This document shows, piece by piece, positions 16,899-24,661 of a stretch of DNA of 63,618 bases. This DNA comes from Paludibacteraceae bacterium (lineage in GTDB: Bacteria > Bacteroidota > Bacteroidia > Bacteroidales > Paludibacteraceae). Location of the stretch: contig JAFUUE010000089.1 in NCBI GenBank assembly GCA_017483945.1, positions 1-63,618 of the forward strand. The letters are read 5' to 3'. Below the pieces are notes generated by a model. The model saw nothing but the letters and a program-made list of their open reading frames with translations. It was not told the DNA's origin and did not search any database. Position numbers and translations under genes: made by a program. Position 1 is the first letter of the stretch, and every line of letters starts with the position of its first letter.

Positions 16899-18101
16899 TC
16901 AGCTTCGTTTCAGGTTCGTTCCAGGTTCGTTAGGCGCTACGGAGATGATGCCTCCACCGACGAGGAGTTCGTCCTGATAGAGGACGCAACTCTGGCCGGG
17001 TGTGACGCCCCAGACGGGCTCGGCGGTGCGGAGGGTGGCAGTCGTGGAGTGTGAGGTCGCCGTATAACGGCGATTCGCGGGCGCGGTCTGTGACCGAGAC
17101 AAAGAGCCCGCGTCCCAGGTGGCAGTCGTGGGGGGCGGGGTCGCGTCCCAGGTGGCGAGGATGGGAGCGGAGCGGTAGCGGATACGGGCGAGGATGGGCT
17201 GTGAGGGGTCGCCGAAGAAGCGGACATCGCGAAGGGGGATGCGGCAAGTGAGCAGGTCATCATGGCGACCGAGGGTGACGGTGTTGGCATCAGGGTCGAT
17301 GCGGGTGACATAGGCCGGCTCTCCGAGGGCCACGCCGAGCCCTTTGCGCTGGCCGATGGTGTAGTTGGCATAGCCGCTGTGGCGGCCGAGGACGCGCCCT
17401 TCGGCATCGACATAATCCCCCTGCGCAAAAGCGCGTGCGCAGTCGTCGGGCGAGCACTCGCGGGTGAGGAAAGCGCGGTAATCGCCGTCGGGGACGAAGC
17501 AGATATCCTGGCTCTCGACCTTCTGACTGAGCCGGACATAGCCCCGCTCGGCGGCCATAGCACGCACCTCGGGCTTGGTGTAAGCACCGAGGGGGAAGAG
17601 CGTGCGGCGTAGGTTGTCCTGCGTGAGCATCCAGAGGAAGTAGGTCTGGTCCTTGCGTGTATCAACGGCGGTGCGGAGGAAGAGGCGGGAGTCATGCTCG
17701 GCGATGCGTGCATAGTGGCCCGTGGCGATATAGTCGCAGCCGTATTGGTCCGCTACGTCGGTGAGTACGCCCCACTTGATGTGTGAGTTACAGAGGACGC
17801 AGGGGTTAGGCGTGCGGCCGTGGAGGTACTCGGAGATGAAGTTGCCGATGACCTCGCGGCGGAAGACGTCGCGGAAGTCCACTATATGATGCGGGAAGCC
17901 GAGCCGCTCGGCCATATGCTTGGCCTCCATGATGCTCTCGACGGAGCAGCACCCTTTCTCGCGAGCGAGGCAGGACTCCTTGATGGAGTCGTAGGTGCGG
18001 AAAGTGCAGCCGACAAGTTCATAGCCCTGCTCGAGGAGGAGCATGGCGGCGACGGTGGAGTCAATACCGCCGGACATGGCCATCAATACACGTTTGCTCA
18101 T
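16899..18101 (-). CDS. mnmA: tRNA-specific 2-thiouridylase MnmA with repeat-derived insert and tail
   Basis: It thiolates U34 of Lys, Glu and Gln tRNAs. The start ATG at 18101 gives MSKRVLMAMSGGIDSTVAAM; the longer upstream frame has no family similarity. The PP-loop motif SGGIDS is at residues 10-15, the catalytic Cys101 in NPCVLCN, and the second Cys in SQKVESQDICFVPDG. IGQRKGLGVALGEPAYV and VTPGQSCVLYQDELLVGGGI mark the central and C-terminal domains. There are two oddities. Residues about 313-355 (WDATPPPTTATWDAGSLSRS and onward) interrupt the C-terminal barrel with a repeat-encoded insert. The last residues (NEPGTNLKRS) are encoded by an 11-bp repeat array, where homologues end near GGGII. 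Total 400 aa versus about 360 usual. Confidence 0.95.
   Translation of the reverse strand: MSKRVLMAMSGGIDSTVAAMLLLEQGYELVGCTFRTYDSIKESCLAREKGCCSVESIMEAKHMAERLGFPHHIVDFRDVFRREVIGNFISEYLHGRTPNPCVLCNSHIKWGVLTDVADQYGCDYIATGHYARIAEHDSRLFLRTAVDTRKDQTYFLWMLTQDNLRRTLFPLGAYTKPEVRAMAAERGYVRLSQKVESQDICFVPDGDYRAFLTRECSPDDCARAFAQGDYVDAEGRVLGRHSGYANYTIGQRKGLGVALGEPAYVTRIDPDANTVTLGRHDDLLTCRIPLRDVRFFGDPSQPILARIRYRSAPILATWDATPPPTTATWDAGSLSRSQTAPANRRYTATSHSTTATLRTAEPVWGVTPGQSCVLYQDELLVGGGIISVAPNEPGTNLKRS
16900..16932 (+). repeat. 11-bp tandem array encoding the MnmA C-terminal tail (CAGGTnnGTT family)
   Basis: Three units CAGCTTCGTTT, CAGGTTCGTTC, CAGGTTCGTTA, followed by GGCGC. The stop codon of mnmA (minus strand) is at the edge of the array. 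The units match the array at 55525-55557 read on its minus strand (CAGGTCTGTTC), and both arrays end in GTTAGG. Confidence 0.8.
17034..17157 (-). repeat. Imperfect repeats inside mnmA
   Basis: GGTGGCAGTCGTGG occurs at 17034-17047 and 17118-17131, each followed after a variable G-rich gap by GGTCGC. CGTCCCAGGTGGC occurs at 17111 and 17144, 33 bp (three 11-bp steps) apart. The block accounts for most of the extra residues in the C-terminal domain. Confidence 0.55.
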
Positions 18102-18110
18102 AGTTTTTTT

Positions 18111-18134
18111 AGTCGAAAGGTGCGTAGCGCACCC
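18111..18134 (-). promoter_or_regulatory. Short hairpin element upstream of mnmA
   Basis: AGTCGAAA followed by the hairpin GGTGCG-TAG-CGCACC, 9 bp upstream of the mnmA start on the minus strand. See the matching element at 13999-14023. It could also act as a weak terminator for the upstream Sel1 gene, but no T-tract follows it. Confidence 0.4.
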
Positions 18135-18147
18135 CAAATTATGTGGT

Positions 18148-20556
18148 TTATCGGGAGAGGAGGTCGTCCAAGCGGTCTTCCTCGTCCTTGAGTTCGCGAT
18201 AGAGCGCCCAGGCTTTGTCCTTGTCAACGGGCGTGCCGATACCCTCTCTATAGAAGTGCTGAAGCAGTTCGTTGGCGTCCTCGTAGCTGCTGTCGTAGGG
18301 GGAGATAGAGGAGTGGTGATAGACATAGTCGGCAAGCCGGAAGGCCTCGGCGGGGTCGGGGTCGATGCCGTTACCGGTCTCATAGCGTTTGGCCATTCGG
18401 AGCATGGCCTTATGGTCGCCCTGCTCGACGAGACGGAGACACACGCGTGCCGCCTCGGCAGCAGAGTCGGCGTCGGGTTGTTTATTGAGATAGTTGTAGT
18501 ACTCATTCAAGCAGTCTTCATCGCCGAGGTCAGCCCCCTTCTTGGCCAGTTCGCGCCAAGGGGCACTTCCCCACTCCTCCAGCGTCAGGAGCATGTTGTA
18601 GGCCTGGGGAACACCCTGCTCAGCGGCCTGCCGGAGGAAGTCAGCTGCCTTGTCGTGGTCAGGCTCAAGATAGACAGCGGGCGGGTTGGAGAACTTCTCG
18701 TGGACACCATAGCGGAGGAGGCTGCCGACGATATACTGCGCTTCGGCATGTCCGGCCAGAGCATAGGGCAGCGCGGAGTCATAGACATCACGCCGGTTGG
18801 AGGCGCAGTCATCGCGTTTGTACCACCAGAACCACCACTTGACGGTCTCGTCGTCCGGCTCGTCGTGGTCGGGTTGGGGCTCGGGGGCGTCATCGTTCTC
18901 GAAGAAACCCACGCGGTCGCTATAGAGTCGGAAGAGGGAGTAGGCCATCTGCCCGTAGAGGCGGTCGTAGGGCGAGCCGTCCGGGTCCCAGAAGAGGAGG
19001 CAGTAGAAAGCACGGGGGACGAACTTGCCATCTTGCTCCTCTATCTCTTTCTTGCCCTTCATGTAGGCCTGAGCCGTCTCATCGCCGGTGTCGGCGAGGT
19101 TGGTGATAGCGGCCAACAACTCCTCATCATCCTGACAGTTATAGGCGACCCAGGCGTAGCGCCGGAGGCACTCGGGGTTGAGGTTGCATGCCCCGTGCCA
19201 GATGACGCGGGCGTGAGCCGTGGGGTCGGACATAGTGTCGTCGAGTTGCTGTTCCCAGTCCACGGCGTCGGCGGGTGCCGGGTCTTCGGCGGGTTGTTCG
19301 CCGGGGCGAAGGCCGAGTTCTATCTCGCGTTGTGCGTCTTCGTCGCCCATATCCGCTGCCAGCTGTTGGTAGTAGTTTGCCTTCTCGGGGTCATTTCCCC
19401 ACTCGGCATCCTCCCAATAGAAGGAGAGATAGTGCGCCGACATCGCTTCTCCCGCCTCCACGCCTTGCTCCCAGTATTGGACGGCACGGTCCATGTCCAT
19501 GTTACATCCTCGTCCCATGGAGAGCATGAATCCCATCTCGGTCATGGCGAGTGCGTAGCCCATATCGGCGGCGTGCTTGTAGTACCGGAGTGCCTCTTTG
19601 TCGTCGTTGTCCACGCCGCTTCCGCGGCGGTACATCTCGCCGAGGTAGAAGCAAGAGGTCTTCGCCGCCCACTCGTTGTGGCAGTAAGCTGTCTGGCGGA
19701 AGAGTTCGAGCGCCTTGGCGTAGCCCTGCTCGACGCCGTCGCCGATGTAGTACATAGAGCCCAGCATAGTCTTTGCCTCCTGGCGCTCCTGCTCGGCGGA
19801 ACGGCGGAAGAAGTCGAAGGCGATGGCGGAGTCCGGCTCGAGGAAGTCGTCTTCGCCCGAGAGGTAGGCATAGCCCAACTTACAGAGCGCAGCAGGGTGG
19901 TCCTGCTCGGCGGCGAGGCGGTAGTAGTCGATGGCGCGGCGTTTGTCCTCGGGGACTCCGTTCTCGCCAAAGTAGTAGTCCTGTCCGATGCAGAACAGTG
20001 CGTCGGGGTTGCCCAACTCGGCGGCACGGAGCCATAGGCGGTGCGCCTCTTCCTTGTCCTCGGGGAGGTCGAGACGCGGGACACCATAGTAGCGGAGGTA
20101 GGCCAGATGGTTGAGCGCGACAGCGCTGCCCGCCTCGGCCTCGCGGAGCACTTGGTCATAGTCCTCTGCCGTGAAGATATCCCAGCGGGAGTTGATGGCA
20201 TCCTTGCCCTCCTCGCGTATGAAGGTGACATAGAGCTCGGAGGAGGCATAGTTGAGGGGGACGGTGCAGAGTTTGGTGGTCCGATTGACCGGGACGAAGA
20301 CCTCGCGGTCTCCCACGAGGAGGGTGGCGCCGTCGGGGGCGACGGCATGGAGACGGACGGCGGGGAAGCGGTGGGCTATCTCACTGCGCCACCACTTGTT
20401 GGGGATGAGCGACAGGAGGGATTGGTGGAGGGTCAGTTCGCTGCAGGCGGCTTCGCCGCTGTAGGACTCGGTGTGGACGATGCCGGGGTCGAAGGCATCG
20501 ACATCGCTTACGATGCTGAGCTTGGTCCAACCAAGCAGGCCTTGAGGAGTGTTCAT
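18148..20556 (-). CDS. Sel1-repeat (TPR-like) protein, 802 aa
   Basis: No signal peptide or membrane segment is visible, so it is probably cytosolic. The first 110 residues are a non-repetitive domain (for example REVFVPVNRTTKLCTVPLNY). From about residue 125 a long series of Sel1-like repeats of about 36 residues follows, each with a central A-x(2)-G-x-[AP]-x-A pattern and a G-x-G-V or G-x-G-I turn: AAELGNPDALFCIGQDYYFG, AAEQDHPAALCKLGYAYLSG, GVEQGYAKALELFRQ, AADMGYALAMTEMGFMLSMG. A second Sel1 block fills the C-terminal third (AAEQGVPQAYNMLL, YETGNGIDPDPAEAFRLADY). Sel1 arrays are protein-interaction scaffolds; the partner here is unknown. It lies 15 bp downstream of the GH-like gene and 46 bp upstream of mnmA. 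Confidence 0.85.
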   Translation of the reverse strand: MNTPQGLLGWTKLSIVSDVDAFDPGIVHTESYSGEAACSELTLHQSLLSLIPNKWWRSEIAHRFPAVRLHAVAPDGATLLVGDREVFVPVNRTTKLCTVPLNYASSELYVTFIREEGKDAINSRWDIFTAEDYDQVLREAEAGSAVALNHLAYLRYYGVPRLDLPEDKEEAHRLWLRAAELGNPDALFCIGQDYYFGENGVPEDKRRAIDYYRLAAEQDHPAALCKLGYAYLSGEDDFLEPDSAIAFDFFRRSAEQERQEAKTMLGSMYYIGDGVEQGYAKALELFRQTAYCHNEWAAKTSCFYLGEMYRRGSGVDNDDKEALRYYKHAADMGYALAMTEMGFMLSMGRGCNMDMDRAVQYWEQGVEAGEAMSAHYLSFYWEDAEWGNDPEKANYYQQLAADMGDEDAQREIELGLRPGEQPAEDPAPADAVDWEQQLDDTMSDPTAHARVIWHGACNLNPECLRRYAWVAYNCQDDEELLAAITNLADTGDETAQAYMKGKKEIEEQDGKFVPRAFYCLLFWDPDGSPYDRLYGQMAYSLFRLYSDRVGFFENDDAPEPQPDHDEPDDETVKWWFWWYKRDDCASNRRDVYDSALPYALAGHAEAQYIVGSLLRYGVHEKFSNPPAVYLEPDHDKAADFLRQAAEQGVPQAYNMLLTLEEWGSAPWRELAKKGADLGDEDCLNEYYNYLNKQPDADSAAEAARVCLRLVEQGDHKAMLRMAKRYETGNGIDPDPAEAFRLADYVYHHSSISPYDSSYEDANELLQHFYREGIGTPVDKDKAWALYRELKDEEDRLDDLLSR

Positions 20557-20571
20557 AGTGTTTGGGTATAA

Positions 20572-22995
20572 TTAGGGTTTTATGATTTTATGTACCTGCG
20601 TACCTGTCACGCGGATATAGAGCCCTGTTGCAGGGCGTGCAACAGGTCGTCCGAGTAGGTCAAAGCAGCGTTCTGCGCCGTCGGCAGCCGAGGGGACTAC
20701 CAGGGCGGTCGGGTCGTCAGTCTGCTCAATGAGGAAATCATCGAAGCGTGCCTCCACGGGGCCGGCAACAGTGCCGGTATAAGCGAGACAGAGGCTGCTG
20801 AGCGTGTCGCCGATGCAGGTAGAGGGGAGGACGACGGACAACTGCTGCCAGTCAGCAGAGGCGGGCTGTGTCTGCGCCCGATAGGTCTGTCCGCTGCGCG
20901 TGGTGACGAGCAGTGTGGCTCCGGCTCCGAGGGCGTCCGCCAGCCGATAGGCGCTCACGCGGAGGGGACAGGTGACGGGTATCTTGAGTTCGGCGATACG
21001 ATAGAGGTAATCCGCCGCCGCAGAGGCTGTGAGCGTCATGCGGGCACTATAGAGGCCGCTATGGGCAGCACCCTGCTCGATGACACAAGAGGCACCGGAG
21101 ACGCCGGAAGCGCGCACTTGGGCACTATGGTAGAAGCAGGGATCGACGGGGAAAGTGCCGGAACTCTGCGCGACATCGTTGACATAGTTATAGAGGGTCG
21201 TGCGCTGCTCAAGGCCGTTGCGATAGTACACCGGGCCGAGCGAATAGGGAACAGGGACGCTGTCGCAGAGGGGGCGCTGCCCTTTGGCGAGGCGTGTTGC
21301 CTCACCGGCCAGACGGATATAGAAGTCGGAGGAGAGCCATATGCCATCGGCGGAGGTGGTGAGGAAATAGGCATCGGTGGGCAAGAGTGACCAGTCGGTA
21401 GCAGCGGGCAGAAGGGCCGTGCCTTCGTCATACTCGTCGAGCATGGCGAAATAGAGGTTTGTCAAACCGGCCCGACGAGCCGTCTTGGCCTGGTTCCAGA
21501 GAAATTCTCCGGCCCGACGCGGGGCCTGGTTGAGTTGTCCGGGGTTCCACGTAGCCCAGCCGAAGCCGGCAAAGACGACGGGCATATAGGCAAGGTTGTG
21601 GGACTGACAATAGGTGACATCCTGAGCAAGGAGCTGTTGGAAGTAGTTGTACTCCATGTCATTACTGAAGCGTCCGACCATCCATGGCGAGACCATGTCG
21701 TAGCGGAGATAGACCTGCTCGAAGCTCTCCTGATTGGCGGGGTCGGGTTGAGAGGGGCCCTTGGCATCATTGCGGTTCTCGCGCCAATAGGTAGGCACAC
21801 CGCCAATGACATAACAGCCGCGAGAGCGCAGGAAGTCAATGAGGGCGATGGTCTCTGCCGCGGTGCCGGGGTGGTTATCGGTGAAGCCGGTGCCCCAAAT
21901 TTGCACCACGGGTTTACCGTTCACCGTGGCATAAGCGGGGGACTCGGTGAGGCGGTAGTTCTGCTCGATGTTATAGACCCAGTCGAAGCGTATGATGTCC
22001 GCCCAGGAGTTCTCAAGGCCGTTGGAGGTGATGTCGTAGCAGATATAGAAGATGCGTCCGGTCTGCTCGGCGGCCTGCCGTATGAGGAGGGGCGTGGCGG
22101 AGTCGGAGGAGGTGATGCTACGGAGCGAGGCACCGAGGAAGCGCTGTACGGCGACGCCGTCCATCCCGGCCTGCTGCATGAGTTCGAAATGCTTGTTGAT
22201 GACGCGTGCGGAGCGGGAGGTGAAGAGCCGGGCAGGCTGTCCGTTACCGAGGTCGGCGAAGCCGGTCTGGGCGAGGTCAGCGGGGTCGTAGAAGGAGACA
22301 TCGGGGTAAATCTCGAAGGTGTGGTTGTAGCGTCGCGGCCAGCGGGTGCCGTCCTGCGCGACGGCGTTGTTGCTCCAATGGACCCAGAAGTCATATTGGC
22401 CTCCGGTATCAAACCAGGCCTGGTAACCGGCGACGGACTTGCCGATGAACTCAGAGTAGGCGCTGCCGCCAAGGTGCTGATGAACAGGCTCCAGAAGCGG
22501 GTCGAGGACACCGTTGAGTATCTCGATACGGCTGATATAGTTATTGTCACTAATACGGAAGTCGGCCTGCTGGTTCTGGGCATTGCGCAGAGAGGCGTCG
22601 CGGACGGCCATGGTGGTAGTCATCCAAGTGAGGGTGTTGGTCTTGTTGACCGTGGCGTCGAGGTAGTCGCCGGTGGTGCCGTTGTACTGGAGTTTGACCT
22701 CGCCGGTTCCCTCATCGAAGTATGTTATCTTAAAGATGAGGGTGTTCATGGAGGCAGGGACGGCATTGTCGTCCACGCGGAAATAGCCGTACTTGGTGGC
22801 AGGGATATGAATGCAGCGGCGTCCGCCCTTGGTGACGAACTCGGTGTAGGGCTCGTCGTTGGGGTCGTTCTTCATGAAGTGGTACATGTTGGTACCCTGT
22901 GCGGACGCGGTGAGGTCCACGGAGGCGACCATGTCGGCGGCGGAGAGGCGCAGTACTGTGAGGCAGCAGAGCAGGGATAGGAGGAGGTGTTTCAT
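20572..22995 (-). CDS. Secreted GH71/GH99-like protein with T9SS C-terminus
   Basis: The ATG at 22995 gives a signal peptide (MKHLLLSLLCCLTVLRLSA) and an 807-aa protein; the open frame upstream overlaps lpdA and is not used. Residues about 20-165 form a beta-rich module. The region from GYQAWFDTGGQYDFWVHWSN through EIYPDVSFYDP, ELMQQAGMDGVAVQRFLG, DWVYNIEQNYRLTESPAYAT, VYLRYDMVSPWMVGRFSND and FAGFGWATWNPGQLNQAPRR looks like the GH71/GH99 TIM-barrel type that Bacteroidetes genomes often carry as putative xylosidase/arabinosidase. Catalytic residues cannot be assigned by eye. A beta-sandwich and a T9SS-type C-terminus (CFDLLGRPVARPATGLYIRV) close the protein. It likely acts outside the cell on plant or fungal polysaccharide. 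Confidence 0.7.
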   Translation of the reverse strand: MKHLLLSLLCCLTVLRLSAADMVASVDLTASAQGTNMYHFMKNDPNDEPYTEFVTKGGRRCIHIPATKYGYFRVDDNAVPASMNTLIFKITYFDEGTGEVKLQYNGTTGDYLDATVNKTNTLTWMTTTMAVRDASLRNAQNQQADFRISDNNYISRIEILNGVLDPLLEPVHQHLGGSAYSEFIGKSVAGYQAWFDTGGQYDFWVHWSNNAVAQDGTRWPRRYNHTFEIYPDVSFYDPADLAQTGFADLGNGQPARLFTSRSARVINKHFELMQQAGMDGVAVQRFLGASLRSITSSDSATPLLIRQAAEQTGRIFYICYDITSNGLENSWADIIRFDWVYNIEQNYRLTESPAYATVNGKPVVQIWGTGFTDNHPGTAAETIALIDFLRSRGCYVIGGVPTYWRENRNDAKGPSQPDPANQESFEQVYLRYDMVSPWMVGRFSNDMEYNYFQQLLAQDVTYCQSHNLAYMPVVFAGFGWATWNPGQLNQAPRRAGEFLWNQAKTARRAGLTNLYFAMLDEYDEGTALLPAATDWSLLPTDAYFLTTSADGIWLSSDFYIRLAGEATRLAKGQRPLCDSVPVPYSLGPVYYRNGLEQRTTLYNYVNDVAQSSGTFPVDPCFYHSAQVRASGVSGASCVIEQGAAHSGLYSARMTLTASAAADYLYRIAELKIPVTCPLRVSAYRLADALGAGATLLVTTRSGQTYRAQTQPASADWQQLSVVLPSTCIGDTLSSLCLAYTGTVAGPVEARFDDFLIEQTDDPTALVVPSAADGAERCFDLLGRPVARPATGLYIRVTGTQVHKIIKP

Positions 22996-23029
22996 ACGGC
23001 GGGTATATAAGAGGATTGCTAATCGGGGC

Positions 23030-24412
23030 TTACAGGAGGGTCTCTTTGAGTATCTCGCTGACGGTGGGGTGCGGGAAGATGACCTGACGGAACTCGGGGA
23101 TGGTATATCCCATCCGGACGGCGAAAGAGGCCGCGCTGACGAACTCGGAGCAGGGATTACCAATCATGTGCACGCCGAGGATGGTGTTGTTGCGGCGGTC
23201 GGTGATGATTTTGCAGAGTCCGGTGTCGCCCTCGTTCTCCGCGACAAAGCGTCCGCTATAGGTCATGGGGAGGGTGTGCACTTGGAAGAGGGAGTCCACC
23301 CCACCCTCCATGGCGGCGATGCGCTCGTCGCCCTCCATGTCGCAATAGAAGTCGCGCACCTGCTGTTCGGTGAGTCCGACGGAGGCTATCTCGGGGTTGG
23401 TATAGACGACAGAGGGTATGGCGTTGTAGGCGATACGCTGGAGAGGGAGTTGGCGGAGCATGCGTCCGACGGCGACCTCTGCCTGGCGCGCGGCGACATG
23501 GGCAAGCATGACCTTGCCGGTGACGTCTCCGGCGGCATAGACATTCTTGAGATTCGTGCGCATGAACTCGTCCACCCATATGGCACCGCGTTCGAGCCGC
23601 AGGTCCGAGAGGGCTTCGAGGCCTTGGAGGTTAGCACGCCGTCCGACGCAGACGAGTATGCGCTCAGCTTCGATGAGTTCGCCGTCGGTGATGAGGACAT
23701 CGCCTTCGACCGCTTTGACGCGCGTGTCGGTGAGGATGCGTATGCCGGATTTGCGGTACTTATCGAGGAGGAGAGCGACGATGTCCGGGTCGAGGTTGGG
23801 GAGGATAGTAGGCATGGCCTCCACGACGGTGACGGCGACGCCGAGTTCGTGGTAGAGCGTGGCGAACTCCATCCCGATGACGCCGCCTCCGATGATGGCG
23901 ACAGAGGCGGGCAGTTCCTTGGCCTCGAGGGCCGCGGTCGAGTCCCATACGGCGGGGTTGTCCTTCAGGCCGGGGATAGGCGGCATGAAGTTGGTGCTAC
24001 CGGTACAGATGAACAGCTGCTCGGCGGTGTATGTCTCGCCGTTGGCAGTGAGGGTGACCTCGCTGTCGGTACGGGCAGTCACTTGCGCGGGCGCGTTGAC
24101 GATGGTGCATGCCTGCAGGCGGGCGCGTATGCCGGCGACGAGCTTGCGCACCACTTTGGTCTTGCGCTGCTGCATCTTGGCGTAGTCAAAGGCGACATTG
24201 TCAGCAGTGACGCCATACTTGGCGGCATTGCGTGCATTGTGGTAGAGTTTGGCGCTATAGAGGAGCGTCTTGGTGGGGATACAGCCGACATTGAGGCATG
24301 TACCTCCGAGGGCTGTTTGTTCGAAGAGCAGGACACTGAGTCCGGCCTTTGAGGCCAATTCGGCCGCTGTGTAACCGGCGGGGCCTCCGCCGAGGATAGC
24401 AAGATTATACAT
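23030..24412 (-). CDS. lpdA: Dihydrolipoyl dehydrogenase
   Basis: This is the FAD-dependent E3 component that reoxidises dihydrolipoamide of 2-oxoacid dehydrogenase or glycine-cleavage complexes. At 460 aa it has the normal length. The FAD-binding motif is AILGGGPAGYTAAELASKAG, the redox-active disulfide GGTCLNVGCIPTK, the NAD-binding motif VAIIGGGVIGMEFATLYHEL, the second FAD contact NVYAAGDVTGKVMLAHVA, and the C-terminal catalytic HPTVSE pair. It is the first gene of the minus-strand run down to 14940. The only other glycine-cleavage gene in the window is gcvT at 52561, not linked. I see no clear promoter box directly upstream. Confidence 0.96.
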   Translation of the reverse strand: MYNLAILGGGPAGYTAAELASKAGLSVLLFEQTALGGTCLNVGCIPTKTLLYSAKLYHNARNAAKYGVTADNVAFDYAKMQQRKTKVVRKLVAGIRARLQACTIVNAPAQVTARTDSEVTLTANGETYTAEQLFICTGSTNFMPPIPGLKDNPAVWDSTAALEAKELPASVAIIGGGVIGMEFATLYHELGVAVTVVEAMPTILPNLDPDIVALLLDKYRKSGIRILTDTRVKAVEGDVLITDGELIEAERILVCVGRRANLQGLEALSDLRLERGAIWVDEFMRTNLKNVYAAGDVTGKVMLAHVAARQAEVAVGRMLRQLPLQRIAYNAIPSVVYTNPEIASVGLTEQQVRDFYCDMEGDERIAAMEGGVDSLFQVHTLPMTYSGRFVAENEGDTGLCKIITDRRNNTILGVHMIGNPCSEFVSAASFAVRMGYTIPEFRQVIFPHPTVSEILKETLL

Positions 24413-24471
24413 AGTTGAACGGGTATATTGTCGTTGTTTTTTCGTATTACGGATGTCCCCTGATTCTCCCC

Positions 24472-24557
24472 TCGACCGTCGGGAACGGTACGGGTCGCGT
24501 TCCGAGATCCGTCGGAGATCCGTCGGGGATCCGTCGGGAACGGTACGGGGCGGGCAG
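24472..24557 (-). repeat. 11-bp tandem array, eight units (GATCCGTCGG family)
   Basis: Phased 11-mers include GAACGGTACGG, GTCGCGTTCCG, AGATCCGTCGG (twice), GGATCCGTCGG and again GAACGGTACGG. Bases 24504-24549 are the exact reverse complement of 44391-44436 inside the oxidoreductase alpha gene (46 identical bases). Confidence 0.88.
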
Positions 24558-24572
24558 GCAATTTTAAGTGAT

Positions 24573-24593
24573 GATTAATGATTAATAATTAAT
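24573..24593 (+). repeat. 7-bp tandem array
   Basis: Heptamers GATTAAT, GATTAAT, AATTAAT, adjacent to the 11-bp array. Confidence 0.65.
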
Positions 24594-24661
24594 AAAGGAG
24601 CACATGACTAAGAGGGACTTTAAGGGGGAGCTTTAGAGGGCTTTAAGGGGGCATCCGGGAA

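Larger units (their letters stand above)
24413..24661. other. Repeat-rich intergenic region between lpdA and the PEP-synthase-like gene
   Basis: The region contains a GC-rich 11-bp array (24472-24557), an AT-rich 7-bp array (24573-24593) and a CTTTA/GGGGG-rich stretch (24612-24650) with irregular 10-13 bp spacing. No gene is visible. Confidence 0.7.

Noticed and set aside
18043-20037. 664-aa open frame on the plus strand
   Set aside because: It is antisense to mnmA and the Sel1-repeat gene, whose minus-strand frames have clear family motifs; long antisense frames arise from GC-rich codon use.
21535-24352. Long plus-strand open frames (481 and 497 aa)
   Set aside because: They are antisense to the GH-like gene and lpdA; no recognisable motifs.
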